Positions 29,839 through 38,299 of a stretch of DNA of 64,000 nt are shown in pieces. Source of the stretch: Pseudomonas sp. Tri1 (GTDB taxonomy: Bacteria; Pseudomonadota; Gammaproteobacteria; Pseudomonadales; Pseudomonadaceae); NCBI RefSeq assembly GCF_017968885.1, contig NZ_CP072913.1:5744501-5808500 (forward strand), given 5' to 3'. Both the position numbers and the translations under genes were made by a program. The stretch's first letter is position 1, and every line of letters begins with the position of its first letter. The notes under the pieces are model-generated. The model saw only the letters and a list, made by a program, of their open reading frames with translations. It made no database searches and had not been told where the DNA came from.

Positions 29839-30327
29839 TCAATGCTTGGTCAGTTTATCCAGGTAGCCCATGGCAAATGCCGACACCACGAACGTCATGT
29901 GAATGATCACATACCACTTCAGGTGCTCGGGATCGACGTTCTTGGCATCCATGAAAATGCGCAGCAGGTGAATGGAGGAAATGGCCACGATCGAGGCCGC
30001 GACTTTCATCTTCAGCGATGAAGAGTCCATGGTGCCCAGCCAGTTGAGCTTTTCCTTGTCGGAATCGATGTCCAATTGCGAGACGAAGTTCTCGTAGCCG
30101 GAAATCATCACCATCACCAACAGGCCGCCCACCAGCGCCATGTCGATCAGCGACAGCAGCACCAGGATCAGATCGGATTCGGCCATGGAAAACACGTTGG
30201 GAATGACGTGAAAGACTTCCTGGAAGAATTTCAGCGCCAGGGCCAGCAAGCCCAGGGACAGCCCGAAGTAGATCGGCGCCAGCAGCCAACGGGAGGCGTA
30301 CATTGCGTTTTCGATAAAGCGTTCCAT
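29839..30327 (-). CDS. UPF0114 / YqhA-type inner-membrane protein
   Basis: 162 residues, start [26 protein letters not shown], the TIGR00645 N-terminus. Four hydrophobic segments (around residues 15-35, 53-75, 108-126, 137-155). A charged cytoplasmic loop ([14 protein letters not shown]) lies between the second and third. No function is established for the family. Upstream of fklB, same strand, with a 203-base gap. Confidence 0.88.
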   Translation of the reverse strand: MERFIENAMYASRWLLAPIYFGLSLGLLALALKFFQEVFHVIPNVFSMAESDLILVLLSLIDMALVGGLLVMVMISGYENFVSQLDIDSDKEKLNWLGTMDSSSLKMKVAASIVAISSIHLLRIFMDAKNVDPEHLKWYVIIHMTFVVSAFAMGYLDKLTKH

Positions 30328-30460
30328 TGAATCTCACACCAGGGCTGAAAAATCGCGGCGAGTATATCAGCCACGACCAACCCCACAAACGCCGGGCCGA
30401 TCCTTGGCTCCGACCCTTGTTTCAAAACTTTACTGCACATGCCCGTCCGAAGATGCCGCG

Positions 30461-30802
30461 TCAATGCAGTGGACGAAACTCGAAACCATCAACGCTACGG
30501 CACCGGCCGCCATTGATTTCACGCAATTGGGCTTGCATGTGCAGGCACCAGATTTGCGGGTCGTCGGCCAGTTCATAGCCGTGCAATGTCAGGCTCTGAA
30601 CGATGGTGTCGAGGATGGATTCAGCGGCGTTCGGGCCAGGAAACGGGCCCTGGGCCTTGATCGCGGAAGGTTGTTCACCGGCCATTCCGGCGGCGAAGAG
30701 CAAGGTCCACATGCCGGTATCACCCGCCAGCGGGCGAATGGCGCATTCGATACGGGTGACAAGGCCCAGGCATTGACGAGTGAGGCAAAGGTTGCGCGAC
30801 AT
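30461..30802 (-). CDS. Hypothetical protein (PA4575-like)
   Basis: 113 residues, cytoplasmic: MSRNLCLTRQCLGLVTRIECAIRPLAGD, then a helical QLREINGG segment and a conserved-looking end (DGFEFRPLH). Four Cys are present, but not in a recognisable metal motif. No domain recognised. Position between the UPF0114 and Lon-like genes matches PA4575 of P. aeruginosa (from memory), which supports it being a real gene. Confidence 0.6.
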   Translation of the reverse strand: MSRNLCLTRQCLGLVTRIECAIRPLAGDTGMWTLLFAAGMAGEQPSAIKAQGPFPGPNAAESILDTIVQSLTLHGYELADDPQIWCLHMQAQLREINGGRCRSVDGFEFRPLH

Positions 30803-31103
30803 GGCGGCGCCCCTCGGTAGATCCGGTATTCAGCCCAGGGAGGGCTGTTTCGATCCAATGATGACTCTCGTTATCCTTGAACTGAGGATAGAAGAAAAGT
30901 TCCGGCCTCAAGGGAAAGCGAGACCAGAATGCGCCGAATGGTCATAGTGTGAATATTGACGCCAAAGTGGTGGCACTTATTAACTCAACCCCGAAACAAT
31001 GTGGAAGCGAGCTTGCTCGCGATAGCGGTATGACAGTCGAGAAAAAAGTGACTGAAACTCCGCTATCGCGAGCAAGCTCGCTCCCACAGCAATCAGGAAA
31101 GCA
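30803..31103. other. Intergenic region with REPIN
   Basis: Apart from the REPIN at 31000-31089 (ATGTGGAAGCGAGCTTGCTCGCG and CGCGAGCAAGCTCGCTCCCACAG, one mutated position in the left arm) this 300-base stretch holds a presumed promoter for the PA4575-like gene. I see no gene. Confidence 0.7.
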
Positions 31104-33542
31104 TCAAGCCGGCTTGGCCTCCGCCAACGCCTGCTGCGCCAGTTCCTTTTCCGCTTCCTTGATGTCGTCTTCGCTGATCATCTCCGCAATCACCCGCAGC
31201 CGCTCCACCACCCGGGCGTTGACGCTGCCCTCGGGGAATTCGCCGTTTTCATTCGGCTCACCGGCAGGCTCGCCCACCAGCAGGCTCAAGGCTTCGTCGG
31301 CCTGGCGCACGGCATAGACGTGGAACTGCCCGGCGCGCACGGCAGCCAGCACCTTCTCGTCGAGCATCAGTGTCGCGACGTTGGCCTGGGGAATGATTGC
31401 CCCCTGCTCACCGGTCAACCCGCGGGCTTCGCAGAGGCGGAAGAAGCCTTCGATCTTCTCGTTGACCCCGCCCACCGCCTGCACTTCACCGAACTGGTTG
31501 ATCGAACCGGTAATGGCGAAGCATTGCTTCAACGGCGTTTTCGACAAGGCCGAAATCAGCGTGCACGCCTCGCCCAGGGACGCGCTATCGCCGTCCACAT
31601 AACCGTAGGACTGCTCCAGGGCAATGCTGGCGGAGATCGCCAGCGGGAACTCCTGGGCATAACGACTGCCCAGGTAACCCGTGAGAATCATCACGCCCTT
31701 GGAGTGGATCGGTTGGCCCAGGTTGACCTCCCGCTCAATGTCGACGATACCGCTGCCGCCCGGATACACCGTGGCGGAGATCCGCGCCGGGACCCCGAAC
31801 GCCGAGTCGCCCACTTCCAGCACGGTCAAGCCGTTGCACTTGCCCACGGCCGCGCCGTCGGTGTCGATCAGGATGATCCCCGCCAACATGTCGTCGAGGA
31901 TCCGCGCCGAGACACGCCCGGTGCGCGTGGCCTTGGCCTTGAGCGCGCGCTCGATGTGGCCGGCGTCGGTCATTTCGTCACCGGCCAACTGGCGAATGAA
32001 ATCCGCCTCGCTGACCAGTTGGAACAGGTCGCCGATACGCGCCGACAAGCGCCCCTGGTGTTCGGCCAGCCTGGCACTGTAAGTGGCCAGGCGCGCCACC
32101 GCATCGGCGGTCAGCGGGGCCATGCCCTCTTCAGAGGTACGGGTCTTGAGCAACTGGGCGAACTGCTCCAGGCTCTCATCGCCCATCGGGATGTCTTCGT
32201 CGAAATCCACCAGCACGCGAAACATTTCCTGGAAGTCCGGATCCAGGTCCTGCAAGGCGTAGTAGAGCTGGCGCGCCCCGATGATCACAACCTTGACCTG
32301 CAGCGGGATGTGCTGCGGCGTCAGGGTTACCGTGGCTACGCGCCCCAGTTCACCGAGCGGCGATTCCATTTTCAGCTTGCGCGATTGCAGAGCACGCTTG
32401 AGCGCATCCCACACGAACGGCTCACCGAGCATTTTTTCCGCTTCGAGAATCAGAAAACCGCCGTTGGCCCGGTGCAGGGCGCCCGGCCGCAGCTGCCGAT
32501 AGGTGGTGTAGAGCGCGCCCTGGTCAGTGCTGTATTCGATACGACCGAACAGGTTGTCGTAGGTCGGGTGCGGCTCGAACACCACCGGGGCGCCACCACT
32601 GAACGGATGCCCGACCACCAGGCTCGGAGCATATTGCTCCTCCAGCAGCTTGCGAGCGATAGCGTCGGTCTTGCTGTCGTCCACCAGTTGCTCGACCACG
32701 GTCTTGAGCAGATAAACCTGCATGGCCTGCAGGTAACCGCAGACCGCCGCGTTTTCCGCGTACTTTTCCGACAGCGGTGCCAAAAGAGGCTGCAGGGCCA
32801 AGGTAATGGTTTCTTCGTTGAGCTGGCGCAACTGGTTGCTCGACTCGCGCTTCCACTGCGGCAGGCTGGCGAGTTCTTCGTTCAGGCGCTCTTCAAGGCC
32901 GGAAATGTCCTCATGGAAACGCTCGCGCTCGGCCTCTGGCAACTGGGCGAACTCCGCCTCATCCAGGGCCTTGCCTTCGCTCATCGGTGTGAAGGCGATG
33001 TTGCTGCTGTCACGGTACAGCGCGACATCCTTCTCCAGTGCCAGGCGCTCGATCACATCGAGGGCACGGTCGTAGCGCTGGTTGAAGGCACGGTCGATGG
33101 CGCTTTTTTTCTGCTGGTAGGACGGGTGCTCGAACACTGCCGGGAAGGTCGCCAGCAGGTTGTCGATCAGGCCGTTGATGTCAGCGATGAAAGCACCGGC
33201 AGTGCCCGATGGCAGCTCCAGGGCACGGGGTTCGCGGGGCTCATCGAAATTGTTGACGTAGACCCAGTCGGCCGGGGTCTGCAGGCGCTTGCCTTCAGCC
33301 TTGAGGTAACGTTTGACGAACGAAAACCGGCCAGTGCCAGGCTCTCCCATCACGAATACGTTGTAACCGGGGCGCGGCATGGCCACGCCGAACTGCAATG
33401 CTTCGACCGCACGTTCCTGGCCAAGCACACCGCGGAAGGGCTCCAGATCATTGGTGGTAGAGAAGCTGAACTGTTCAGCGGAAAACGGACGGGTCAGCGC
33501 TTCGGGCGCTAGACGCAAGCTGGCAGCAACAGGATCAGGCAT
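31104..33542 (-). CDS. Lon-related (LonB/YcbZ-like) protease with degenerate ATPase motifs
   Basis: 812 residues. The C-terminal Lon-type proteolytic domain keeps the Ser-Lys dyad: Ser653 in GDSASLGEA and Lys696 in NEKIEG. The N-terminal AAA part has MGEPGTGRFSF, with Arg72 where Walker A needs Lys, and the Walker B-like FLILEAEKML lacks the Asp. A long helical insert (residues ~150-290) lies inside the AAA region, as in the AAA_32/LonB-like family. Peptidase activity is likely; ATP hydrolysis is doubtful. Annotated as ATP-dependent protease in pseudomonads. Single gene with a short upstream region. Confidence 0.85.
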   Translation of the reverse strand: MPDPVAASLRLAPEALTRPFSAEQFSFSTTNDLEPFRGVLGQERAVEALQFGVAMPRPGYNVFVMGEPGTGRFSFVKRYLKAEGKRLQTPADWVYVNNFDEPREPRALELPSGTAGAFIADINGLIDNLLATFPAVFEHPSYQQKKSAIDRAFNQRYDRALDVIERLALEKDVALYRDSSNIAFTPMSEGKALDEAEFAQLPEAERERFHEDISGLEERLNEELASLPQWKRESSNQLRQLNEETITLALQPLLAPLSEKYAENAAVCGYLQAMQVYLLKTVVEQLVDDSKTDAIARKLLEEQYAPSLVVGHPFSGGAPVVFEPHPTYDNLFGRIEYSTDQGALYTTYRQLRPGALHRANGGFLILEAEKMLGEPFVWDALKRALQSRKLKMESPLGELGRVATVTLTPQHIPLQVKVVIIGARQLYYALQDLDPDFQEMFRVLVDFDEDIPMGDESLEQFAQLLKTRTSEEGMAPLTADAVARLATYSARLAEHQGRLSARIGDLFQLVSEADFIRQLAGDEMTDAGHIERALKAKATRTGRVSARILDDMLAGIILIDTDGAAVGKCNGLTVLEVGDSAFGVPARISATVYPGGSGIVDIEREVNLGQPIHSKGVMILTGYLGSRYAQEFPLAISASIALEQSYGYVDGDSASLGEACTLISALSKTPLKQCFAITGSINQFGEVQAVGGVNEKIEGFFRLCEARGLTGEQGAIIPQANVATLMLDEKVLAAVRAGQFHVYAVRQADEALSLLVGEPAGEPNENGEFPEGSVNARVVERLRVIAEMISEDDIKEAEKELAQQALAEAKPA

Positions 33543-33829
33543 CGGGCTTCCTTACATCAGGCGGGGCAGATAGCGGCATTCTGGCGCTGCCTGTACCTGA
33601 CTGGCAAGGAGCGCCTCAGACCAAAGCATAGTCAAGGCGTGAACCCCGAGCCGGGCTTCGTGGATTCATGACTTGCCGGATAGTTTTTGCAAAATGTCAC
33701 GGAACCCCTGGATCGTGCCTAAACTCCAAATTGCGCGGCTGGAACAATAACCGGCCCACTGGCGCCTAGCCCAACAGGAACGAGGTGCCAGACCCTGTCC
33801 ATTGGTATGCACATAAAGAGAACATAGCT

Positions 33830-34318
33830 ATGAAACGGATTCTTCTCGGTACTCTCTTCACCGCTGTATCCATCAACGCCATGGCCCAGGCGCCGGGCGG
33901 CCCGGATTGCGGCTGGGGCAACATGCTGTTTGAAGGTCAGCGTGGCACCCCGGCTCACTTCCTGGCATCCACCACCAACGGCACCTCCGGTAACGCTACC
34001 TTCGGCATGACGTCCGGCACCAACGGTTGCTCGACCAACGCGGCACTGACCTACGGTGGCAAGTCCTGGCTGGCCATGAATGGCATGATGAACGAGCTGT
34101 CCGAGGACATGGCCAAGGGTCAGGGCGAAGCGCTGACCACCTACGCCGTGGTGCTCGGCGTGGCGCCGGAAGACCGTGCGCACTTCTCCGCCGTCACTCA
34201 CGAGCACTTCCAGCAGATCTTCAGCAAGGCTGACGTGACCGCCGAAGACGTGCATACCAACACCCTGGCCGTACTGAAAAGCGACCCTCGCCTGGCCAAG
34301 TACGCCACTCAAGCTTAA
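33830..34318 (+). CDS. DUF3015 family exported protein
   Basis: 162 residues. Signal peptide MKRILLGTLFTAVSINAMA with AMA cleavage. The mature part has CGWGNMLFEGQRGTPAHFLASTTNGTSGN and GTNGC, with two Cys that may pair. DUF3015 proteins are small periplasmic/outer-membrane-associated proteins of unknown function. The start at 33830 is the one that gives the signal peptide at the N-terminus. Followed by a terminator. Confidence 0.85.
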   Translation: MKRILLGTLFTAVSINAMAQAPGGPDCGWGNMLFEGQRGTPAHFLASTTNGTSGNATFGMTSGTNGCSTNAALTYGGKSWLAMNGMMNELSEDMAKGQGEALTTYAVVLGVAPEDRAHFSAVTHEHFQQIFSKADVTAEDVHTNTLAVLKSDPRLAKYATQA

Positions 34319-34331
34319 GCTCGACACCACT

Positions 34332-34357
34332 CGCTCCTTCCGGGGAGCGGGTTTTTC
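34332..34357 (+). terminator. Terminator after the DUF3015 gene
   Basis: CGCTCC / GGAGCG hairpin then GGTTTTTC, 13 bases past the stop. Confidence 0.85.
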
Positions 34358-34408
34358 TTTTTCGGGCCCCCTTGCGGTCTTTATTTTCGACTTTCCAAGT
34401 AGCCGACT

Positions 34409-36262
34409 ATGCTCAAACGCCTTGCCTGGCTGGCGCTCTGTGTCTGCGCCCCGCTGTCCGCCGCGCCTCATGTCGACCCTCAACGTTTGCAGCAACTGGC
34501 CAATGACCGCTTCTGGATTTCCCTGGGCCATTACGAAACCGCCAAGCTGGGTGGCTGGCGCAGCTATGTCAGCGACAAGAAATTCTTCCTCGCCCCCGAC
34601 GGCAACGAACACCCCGACCGTGAACTGAGCGCCACGCTGAACGCCTTGTACGGCCCGGCCAGCGCCGGCCAACAACACGCCCAGTGCGTGTACCCGGCGC
34701 GCACGCGCTGGCTCAAAGCGCAGCTAAAACTGACGGATCTGCCAGCGGTCAACTGCAGCGAATTCAACCAATGGTTCAAGGACGTGTCGCCCCACAGCGC
34801 GGTGATGATTTTCCCCGCGGCGTACCTCAACAGCCCGTCCTCGATGTTCGGTCACACCTTGCTACGCATCGATCAGGCCGACGTGCAGGCCGACAAGACC
34901 GCCCTGCTCAGCTATGCGATCAATTTCGGCGCCTACATCGAAGGCTCGGACAACAGCATCCTCTACGCCTGGAAAGGCCTCATGGGCGGCTATCCGGGCC
35001 TGTTCGCCCTGGTGCCTTACCAGGAAAAACTCTCCGAGTACCGCAGCCTGGAGAACCGCGACCTGTGGGAATACCGCCTGAACCTGAGCCAGGCGGAAAC
35101 CGAGCGCATGGTCGAGCACGTCTGGGAACTCAAGCAGATTCAGTTCGACTATTTTTTCTTCGACGAAAACTGCTCCTATCGCCTGCTCGAACTGCTGCAA
35201 GTGGCCCGTCCCAGCCTGCACCTGACCGAACAATTCCCGCTGACAGCCATTCCCACCGACACCGTCAAAGCCGTGAAAGAAGCCGGTCTGGTGGAAAGCA
35301 TCGACTATCGGCCGTCCCGTGAACGGGAACTGCTCAGCCGCGCCGAGCCGCTCAACGACGACGAACAGCAATGGGTGCTGAAAGTCAGCGCCGACCAGCA
35401 GCAACTGCAAACGCCCGGATTCAAGGCGCTGGCGCGCGAACGCCAGGCCCTGATCATCGATGCGGCCTATCGCCTGGAGCGCTATCGCGCCAACGGCCAG
35501 GAGCGCGATCCGCAACGCTCCCAGCGCAGCTTCGAATTGTTGCGGGCGATCAACCAGAACCCCGCGCCAGAACTGGACATCCCGCAACCTGGCCTGCCCG
35601 AGAATGGCCATGAGTCGCGCACCTGGCAGGCCGGCCTCGGCACGCGAGGCGACCGGGCGTTTGGCGAGTATGGCTTGCGCATGGCCTACCACGACCTCAA
35701 CGACAACGGCGAGAGCTTCCCACTGGGCGCGCAGATCGAGATCCTGCAACTGAAACTGCGCCAGTACGAAGGCAATGACTGGCAAGTGCAGCAACTGGAC
35801 CTGGCAACCATTCGCTCCCTGACCCCGCGCAACGAGCTGCTGCAACCGCTGTCCTGGCAGGTCACCGGCGGCCTGGAGCGGGTGCCGGGCAGACACGACG
35901 ATGAAACCTTGGTCAGCCACGTCAACGGCGGCGCCGGTGGTACCTGGGCGCTGGGCGAAGATGTGCTGGGCTTTGCCCTGGGCACGGTGCGCGTCGAGCA
36001 CAACAACGACTTCGCCCAGTTCATCGCCCCGGCCGCGGGCTTCAACAGCGGCGTGCTGTGGAAAAACCCGCTGGGCAACCTGAGCCTGGAAGCCAAGGGT
36101 GATTATTTCGTCAACGGCGAAGTGCGTCGTAGCCTGAGCCTGAATCAACAGTGGGAGTTGTCCCGCAACCTCGGCTTGCGCTTGAGTGCCCAGCGGGAGT
36201 TCAGCCAACTGGCCTCGCCGGAGAACGAGGTGATGCTCGAGGTGAAGTGGTATCACTATTGA
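34409..36262 (+). CDS. DUF4105 envelope protein
   Basis: 617 residues. Signal peptide MLKRLAWLALCVCAPLSAAP. The N-terminal unique domain has FWISLGHYE and LAPDGNEHPDRELSATL. The DUF4105 core (residues ~120-290) has MIFPAAYLNSPSSMFGHTLLRID and FDENCSYRLLELL. The C-terminal ~230 residues alternate strands and end in an aromatic (VKWYHY), consistent with an outer-membrane barrel. The conserved His and Cys suggest an NlpC/P60-like fold, which is an inference. Likely cotranscription with the lipoprotein downstream is uncertain (117-base gap). Confidence 0.82.
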   Translation: MLKRLAWLALCVCAPLSAAPHVDPQRLQQLANDRFWISLGHYETAKLGGWRSYVSDKKFFLAPDGNEHPDRELSATLNALYGPASAGQQHAQCVYPARTRWLKAQLKLTDLPAVNCSEFNQWFKDVSPHSAVMIFPAAYLNSPSSMFGHTLLRIDQADVQADKTALLSYAINFGAYIEGSDNSILYAWKGLMGGYPGLFALVPYQEKLSEYRSLENRDLWEYRLNLSQAETERMVEHVWELKQIQFDYFFFDENCSYRLLELLQVARPSLHLTEQFPLTAIPTDTVKAVKEAGLVESIDYRPSRERELLSRAEPLNDDEQQWVLKVSADQQQLQTPGFKALARERQALIIDAAYRLERYRANGQERDPQRSQRSFELLRAINQNPAPELDIPQPGLPENGHESRTWQAGLGTRGDRAFGEYGLRMAYHDLNDNGESFPLGAQIEILQLKLRQYEGNDWQVQQLDLATIRSLTPRNELLQPLSWQVTGGLERVPGRHDDETLVSHVNGGAGGTWALGEDVLGFALGTVRVEHNNDFAQFIAPAAGFNSGVLWKNPLGNLSLEAKGDYFVNGEVRRSLSLNQQWELSRNLGLRLSAQREFSQLASPENEVMLEVKWYHY

Positions 36263-36379
36263 TCAAGACATGTGCGCACGCGCAAAGCCACGAACAGATT
36301 GATCACAACGCTTTCACATCGGCCTGACGAATCCGCTTCTAGACTTCTTGTATAAGTGGATGCGGCAGGACGGTAGAAA

Positions 36380-36736
36380 ATGAGGCGCGCGGCAGTGGTA
36401 CTGGGTGTGTTGATGTTGCTCGGCGGCTGTGAAACCACCCATGAAGACCTGATCGCCCGCGGTTATCCACCGGCGTTCGCCGACGGCTACGACGACGGCT
36501 GCAGCAGTGGCCGGCAAGCCGCTGGAGTGATGACCGGCCAGTTCAGGAAAGACGTGCCGCGCTACCTCAAGGATGCACGCTACGCTGAAGGCTGGAGCGA
36601 TGGTTTTCGCCAATGCCAGGCCATGCGCGAGAGCGAGGAGCGTGACGCCTACCGTGAACGTCACTGGGACGAGCGCGAACGGGCCTGGCAGCAACAGAAG
36701 GACCAGGGCGCCGCGCGGGCTTATCGCTCGCAGTGA
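36380..36736 (+). CDS. Small lipoprotein
   Basis: 118 residues. Lipobox LLGGC with Cys17 after a hydrophobic MRRAAVVLGVLMLLGG. Ser/Asp is absent at +2 (Glu instead), so outer-membrane sorting is expected. The mature part is very hydrophilic, with paired motifs FADGYDDGCSSGRQA and YAEGWSDGFRQCQA that look like an internal repeat (GY/W-x-DG-x-x-x-C). C-terminal region charged. Function unknown. Confidence 0.75.
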   Translation: MRRAAVVLGVLMLLGGCETTHEDLIARGYPPAFADGYDDGCSSGRQAAGVMTGQFRKDVPRYLKDARYAEGWSDGFRQCQAMRESEERDAYRERHWDERERAWQQQKDQGAARAYRSQ

Positions 36737-36808
36737 GTCGCGCATGGACATTCGTTGAAACCAAAAGCCTGCGACCATGGCCCAAACTCCAACCAGAGGA
36801 GCAATTCC

Positions 36809-37300
36809 ATGAGTCGCGCCTTCGTCAACGAAGACAACGCCGCAGCCCAGGCCGATCAGCCGGTCGAACGCCAGGTCAGCGCACAAGCCAATTACGTCAC
36901 CGCCGCCGGACTCGCCCAATTGCAGGCGCGGGTTGCCCAATTGCAGACGCTGCACAGCCAGCAGACGGCCAGAGGGGACCAGGCAGACAAACAGCGCATC
37001 GCGGACATTGAACGGGATCTGCGCTATTTCAATCAGCGCCTGCAAAGTGCGCAAGTGGTTATGCCCACGTCATCCGACCAAGTGCGGATCGGTCATTGGG
37101 TGTCCTTTGTCGATGAGCAAGAGCACGAGCAACGGGTGCAATTGGTAGGTGAAGACCAGGCCGATGCGGCCAGTGGGCTGATCAACTGGGGCTCGCCGCT
37201 GGGGCGAGCGTTGTTAGGGGCCAAGGTCGGGGATGAGGTGATCTGGGAACGACCGGTGGGGAATCTCGCCATTGAAATCATTGCGATAGAGCCTGCTTGA
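36809..37300 (+). CDS. GreA/GreB-family transcription elongation factor-like protein
   Basis: 163 residues. The start at 36809 has RBS AGAGGAG 7 bases upstream. The N-terminal half is a shortened Gre coiled-coil (VTAAGLAQLQARVAQLQTLHSQQ ... IADIERDLRYFNQRLQSA); the C-terminal half is the FKBP-like Gre domain with WGSPLGRALLGAKVGDEVIWERP. True GreA/GreB carry two acidic residues at the coiled-coil tip; here the tip region (ARGDQAD) has one or two candidate Asp, so cleavage activity is uncertain. It could be a Gre-like factor of the Rnk/TraN type. Confidence 0.78.
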   Translation: MSRAFVNEDNAAAQADQPVERQVSAQANYVTAAGLAQLQARVAQLQTLHSQQTARGDQADKQRIADIERDLRYFNQRLQSAQVVMPTSSDQVRIGHWVSFVDEQEHEQRVQLVGEDQADAASGLINWGSPLGRALLGAKVGDEVIWERPVGNLAIEIIAIEPA

Positions 37301-37378
37301 GCGACGCTTGTTAAGTGCAGCGATAGAACACTTCAAACTCTTCGCCTCGTCAACAGTATTGGATAAAGGGTTTAAGTC

Positions 37379-37392
37379 CTCTAGCACTAGAG
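37379..37392. promoter_or_regulatory. Palindrome upstream of the lanthipeptide operon
   Basis: CTCTAGCACTAGAG: 6-base inverted half-sites separated by CA, 66 bases upstream of the candidate -35. Possible operator; no regulator gene is adjacent. Confidence 0.35.
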
Positions 37393-37457
37393 CCTGACGA
37401 CAGCAGATTACATGCCTGTAGCAACATGTAACCGCAACATAAGGTCATAACGACAAG

Positions 37458-37486
37458 TTGGTGTTAAACCAGGAGCATGCTACTGT
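37458..37486 (+). promoter_or_regulatory. Candidate sigma-70 promoter for lanA1
   Basis: TTGGTG (37458-37463), a 17-base spacer and TACTGT (37481-37486), about 50 bases before the first precursor gene. Downstream, CGCACC / GGTGCG (37493-37510) could fold in the leader before the RBS AGAGGAG. Confidence 0.5.
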
Positions 37487-37534
37487 TTTTTCCGCACCAA
37501 AACAGGTGCGTGACAACAGTAGAGGAGAAACATA

Positions 37535-37678
37535 ATGAGCGAACAAATACTGGCAATGTCAGGTGACTTCGACGGTGACTTCAAGTCCTACCAACAAGTT
37601 AACAGCCTTGGCATTGAGTCAGCAGCGCTGACCATTGTCGAGTGCGGCACCACCGAGTGCACCGCTCTTTTGTGCTAA
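37535..37678 (+). CDS. Lanthipeptide precursor LanA1
   Basis: 47 residues with strong RBS AGAGGAG, 7 bases from ATG. The leader MSEQILAMSGDFDGDFKSYQ is related to the two downstream precursors. The C-terminal core region is ALTIVECGTTECTALLC: Cys37, Cys42 and Cys47 are each preceded by Thr at 3-4 residues (Thr33, Thr39/40, Thr43), and the peptide ends in Cys. No double-glycine site (SLGIES where LanA3 has NIGG). It is more diverged than LanA2/LanA3. Identity as a LanM substrate is inferred from the shared leader, the Thr/Cys pattern and the LanM gene downstream. Confidence 0.85.
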   Translation: MSEQILAMSGDFDGDFKSYQQVNSLGIESAALTIVECGTTECTALLC

Positions 37679-37689
37679 CCCCTACCCTT

Positions 37690-37717
37690 TCAAAGTCACC
37701 ATGTAACACGACTTTGA
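37690..37717. promoter_or_regulatory. Stem-loop between lanA1 and lanA2
   Basis: TCAAAGTC (37690-37697) and GACTTTGA (37710-37717) form a perfect 8-base stem with a 12-base loop, 12 bases after the lanA1 stop. No U-tract follows; possible mRNA 3' stabiliser or attenuator. Confidence 0.45.
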
Positions 37718-37837
37718 CATCCCTAATCCCATTCATAAAAAACTTCATTTCACATCCTACAGTTCGGGCGCAATGACTGGCTTCCGATTGACCACAAGTC
37801 ACTGTACGTGATGTTTCATAATTGATGAGGCAATACC

Positions 37838-37996
37838 ATGAGCGAAAAAATCCTGAACATGTCCGGTGACTTCTATCTCGAATTCGACGCCTACCAAGCG
37901 CCCGCCAGCAACATCGGGGAAATGCTGGTAACCTCGATGGAATGTTACACCTTTGGCGGCTGCACCGTCATTGAATGTTCGACACTCGGCTGTTAA
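37838..37996 (+). CDS. Lanthipeptide precursor LanA2
   Basis: 52 residues, RBS GAGG. The leader MSEKILNMSGDFYLEFDAYQ is identical to that of LanA3. The core region is MLVTSMECYTFGGCTVIECSTLGC: Thr32-Cys36, Thr38-Cys42, Thr43-Cys47 and Ser48-Cys52 are four consecutive (S/T)xxxC units running to the last residue. That predicts four non-overlapping (methyl)lanthionine rings. Instead of Gly-Gly before the core it has NIGE. The gene and its flank are part of a ~237-base tandem duplication with lanA3. Confidence 0.88.
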   Translation: MSEKILNMSGDFYLEFDAYQAPASNIGEMLVTSMECYTFGGCTVIECSTLGC

Positions 37997-38075
37997 CTCC
38001 GGTTAACTAATCATCGAAACAGGCAACATCTATAAACATAGAGCAGGCATCGCCTATCATTGATGAGGAAATACC

Positions 38076-38234
38076 ATGAGCGAAAAAATCCTGAACATGT
38101 CCGGTGACTTCTATCTCGAATTCGACGCTTACCAAGCGCCCGCCAACAACATCGGCGGAATGCTGGCAACAACAATGGAATGCAATACCTTTGGAACGTG
38201 CACCGCCATTGAATGCTCAACAATCATGTGTTAA
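38076..38234 (+). CDS. Lanthipeptide precursor LanA3
   Basis: 52 residues, RBS GAGG. Leader as in LanA2. Core region MLATTMECNTFGTCTAIECSTIMC, with Thr32-Cys36, Thr38-Cys42, Thr43-Cys47 and Ser48-Cys52 spaced exactly as in LanA2. It has NIGG just before the core, the only double-glycine motif of the three, so cleavage after Gly28 by a C39-type peptidase would be plausible. Differences from LanA2 cluster in the core while the leader is unchanged, the usual sign of core diversification under one modifying enzyme. Confidence 0.88.
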   Translation: MSEKILNMSGDFYLEFDAYQAPANNIGGMLATTMECNTFGTCTAIECSTIMC

Positions 38235-38274
38235 TCCCGGTTAACTTATCACCATACAGGCAACACTTTTAAAC

Positions 38275-38299
38275 ATAGAGCAGGCATCGCCTGCTCTAT
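38275..38299 (+). promoter_or_regulatory. Perfect hairpin between lanA3 and lanM
   Basis: ATAGAGCAGGC (38275-38285) and GCCTGCTCTAT (38289-38299), an 11-base perfect stem with a 3-base loop, 20 bases before the lanM start. No U-tract, so it is more likely an attenuator or RNase barrier that keeps precursor mRNA in excess over lanM mRNA. The equivalent site after lanA2 has lost four bases of the right arm. Confidence 0.65.

Noticed and set aside
33719..34678. 319-codon open frame antisense to the DUF3015 gene
   Set aside because: The plus strand gives a signal-peptide DUF3015 protein with a terminator; the minus frame lacks features.
37599..37802. 67-codon minus-strand ORF over lanA1
   Set aside because: No RBS or homologous counterpart over lanA2/lanA3; the plus-strand precursor explains the region.
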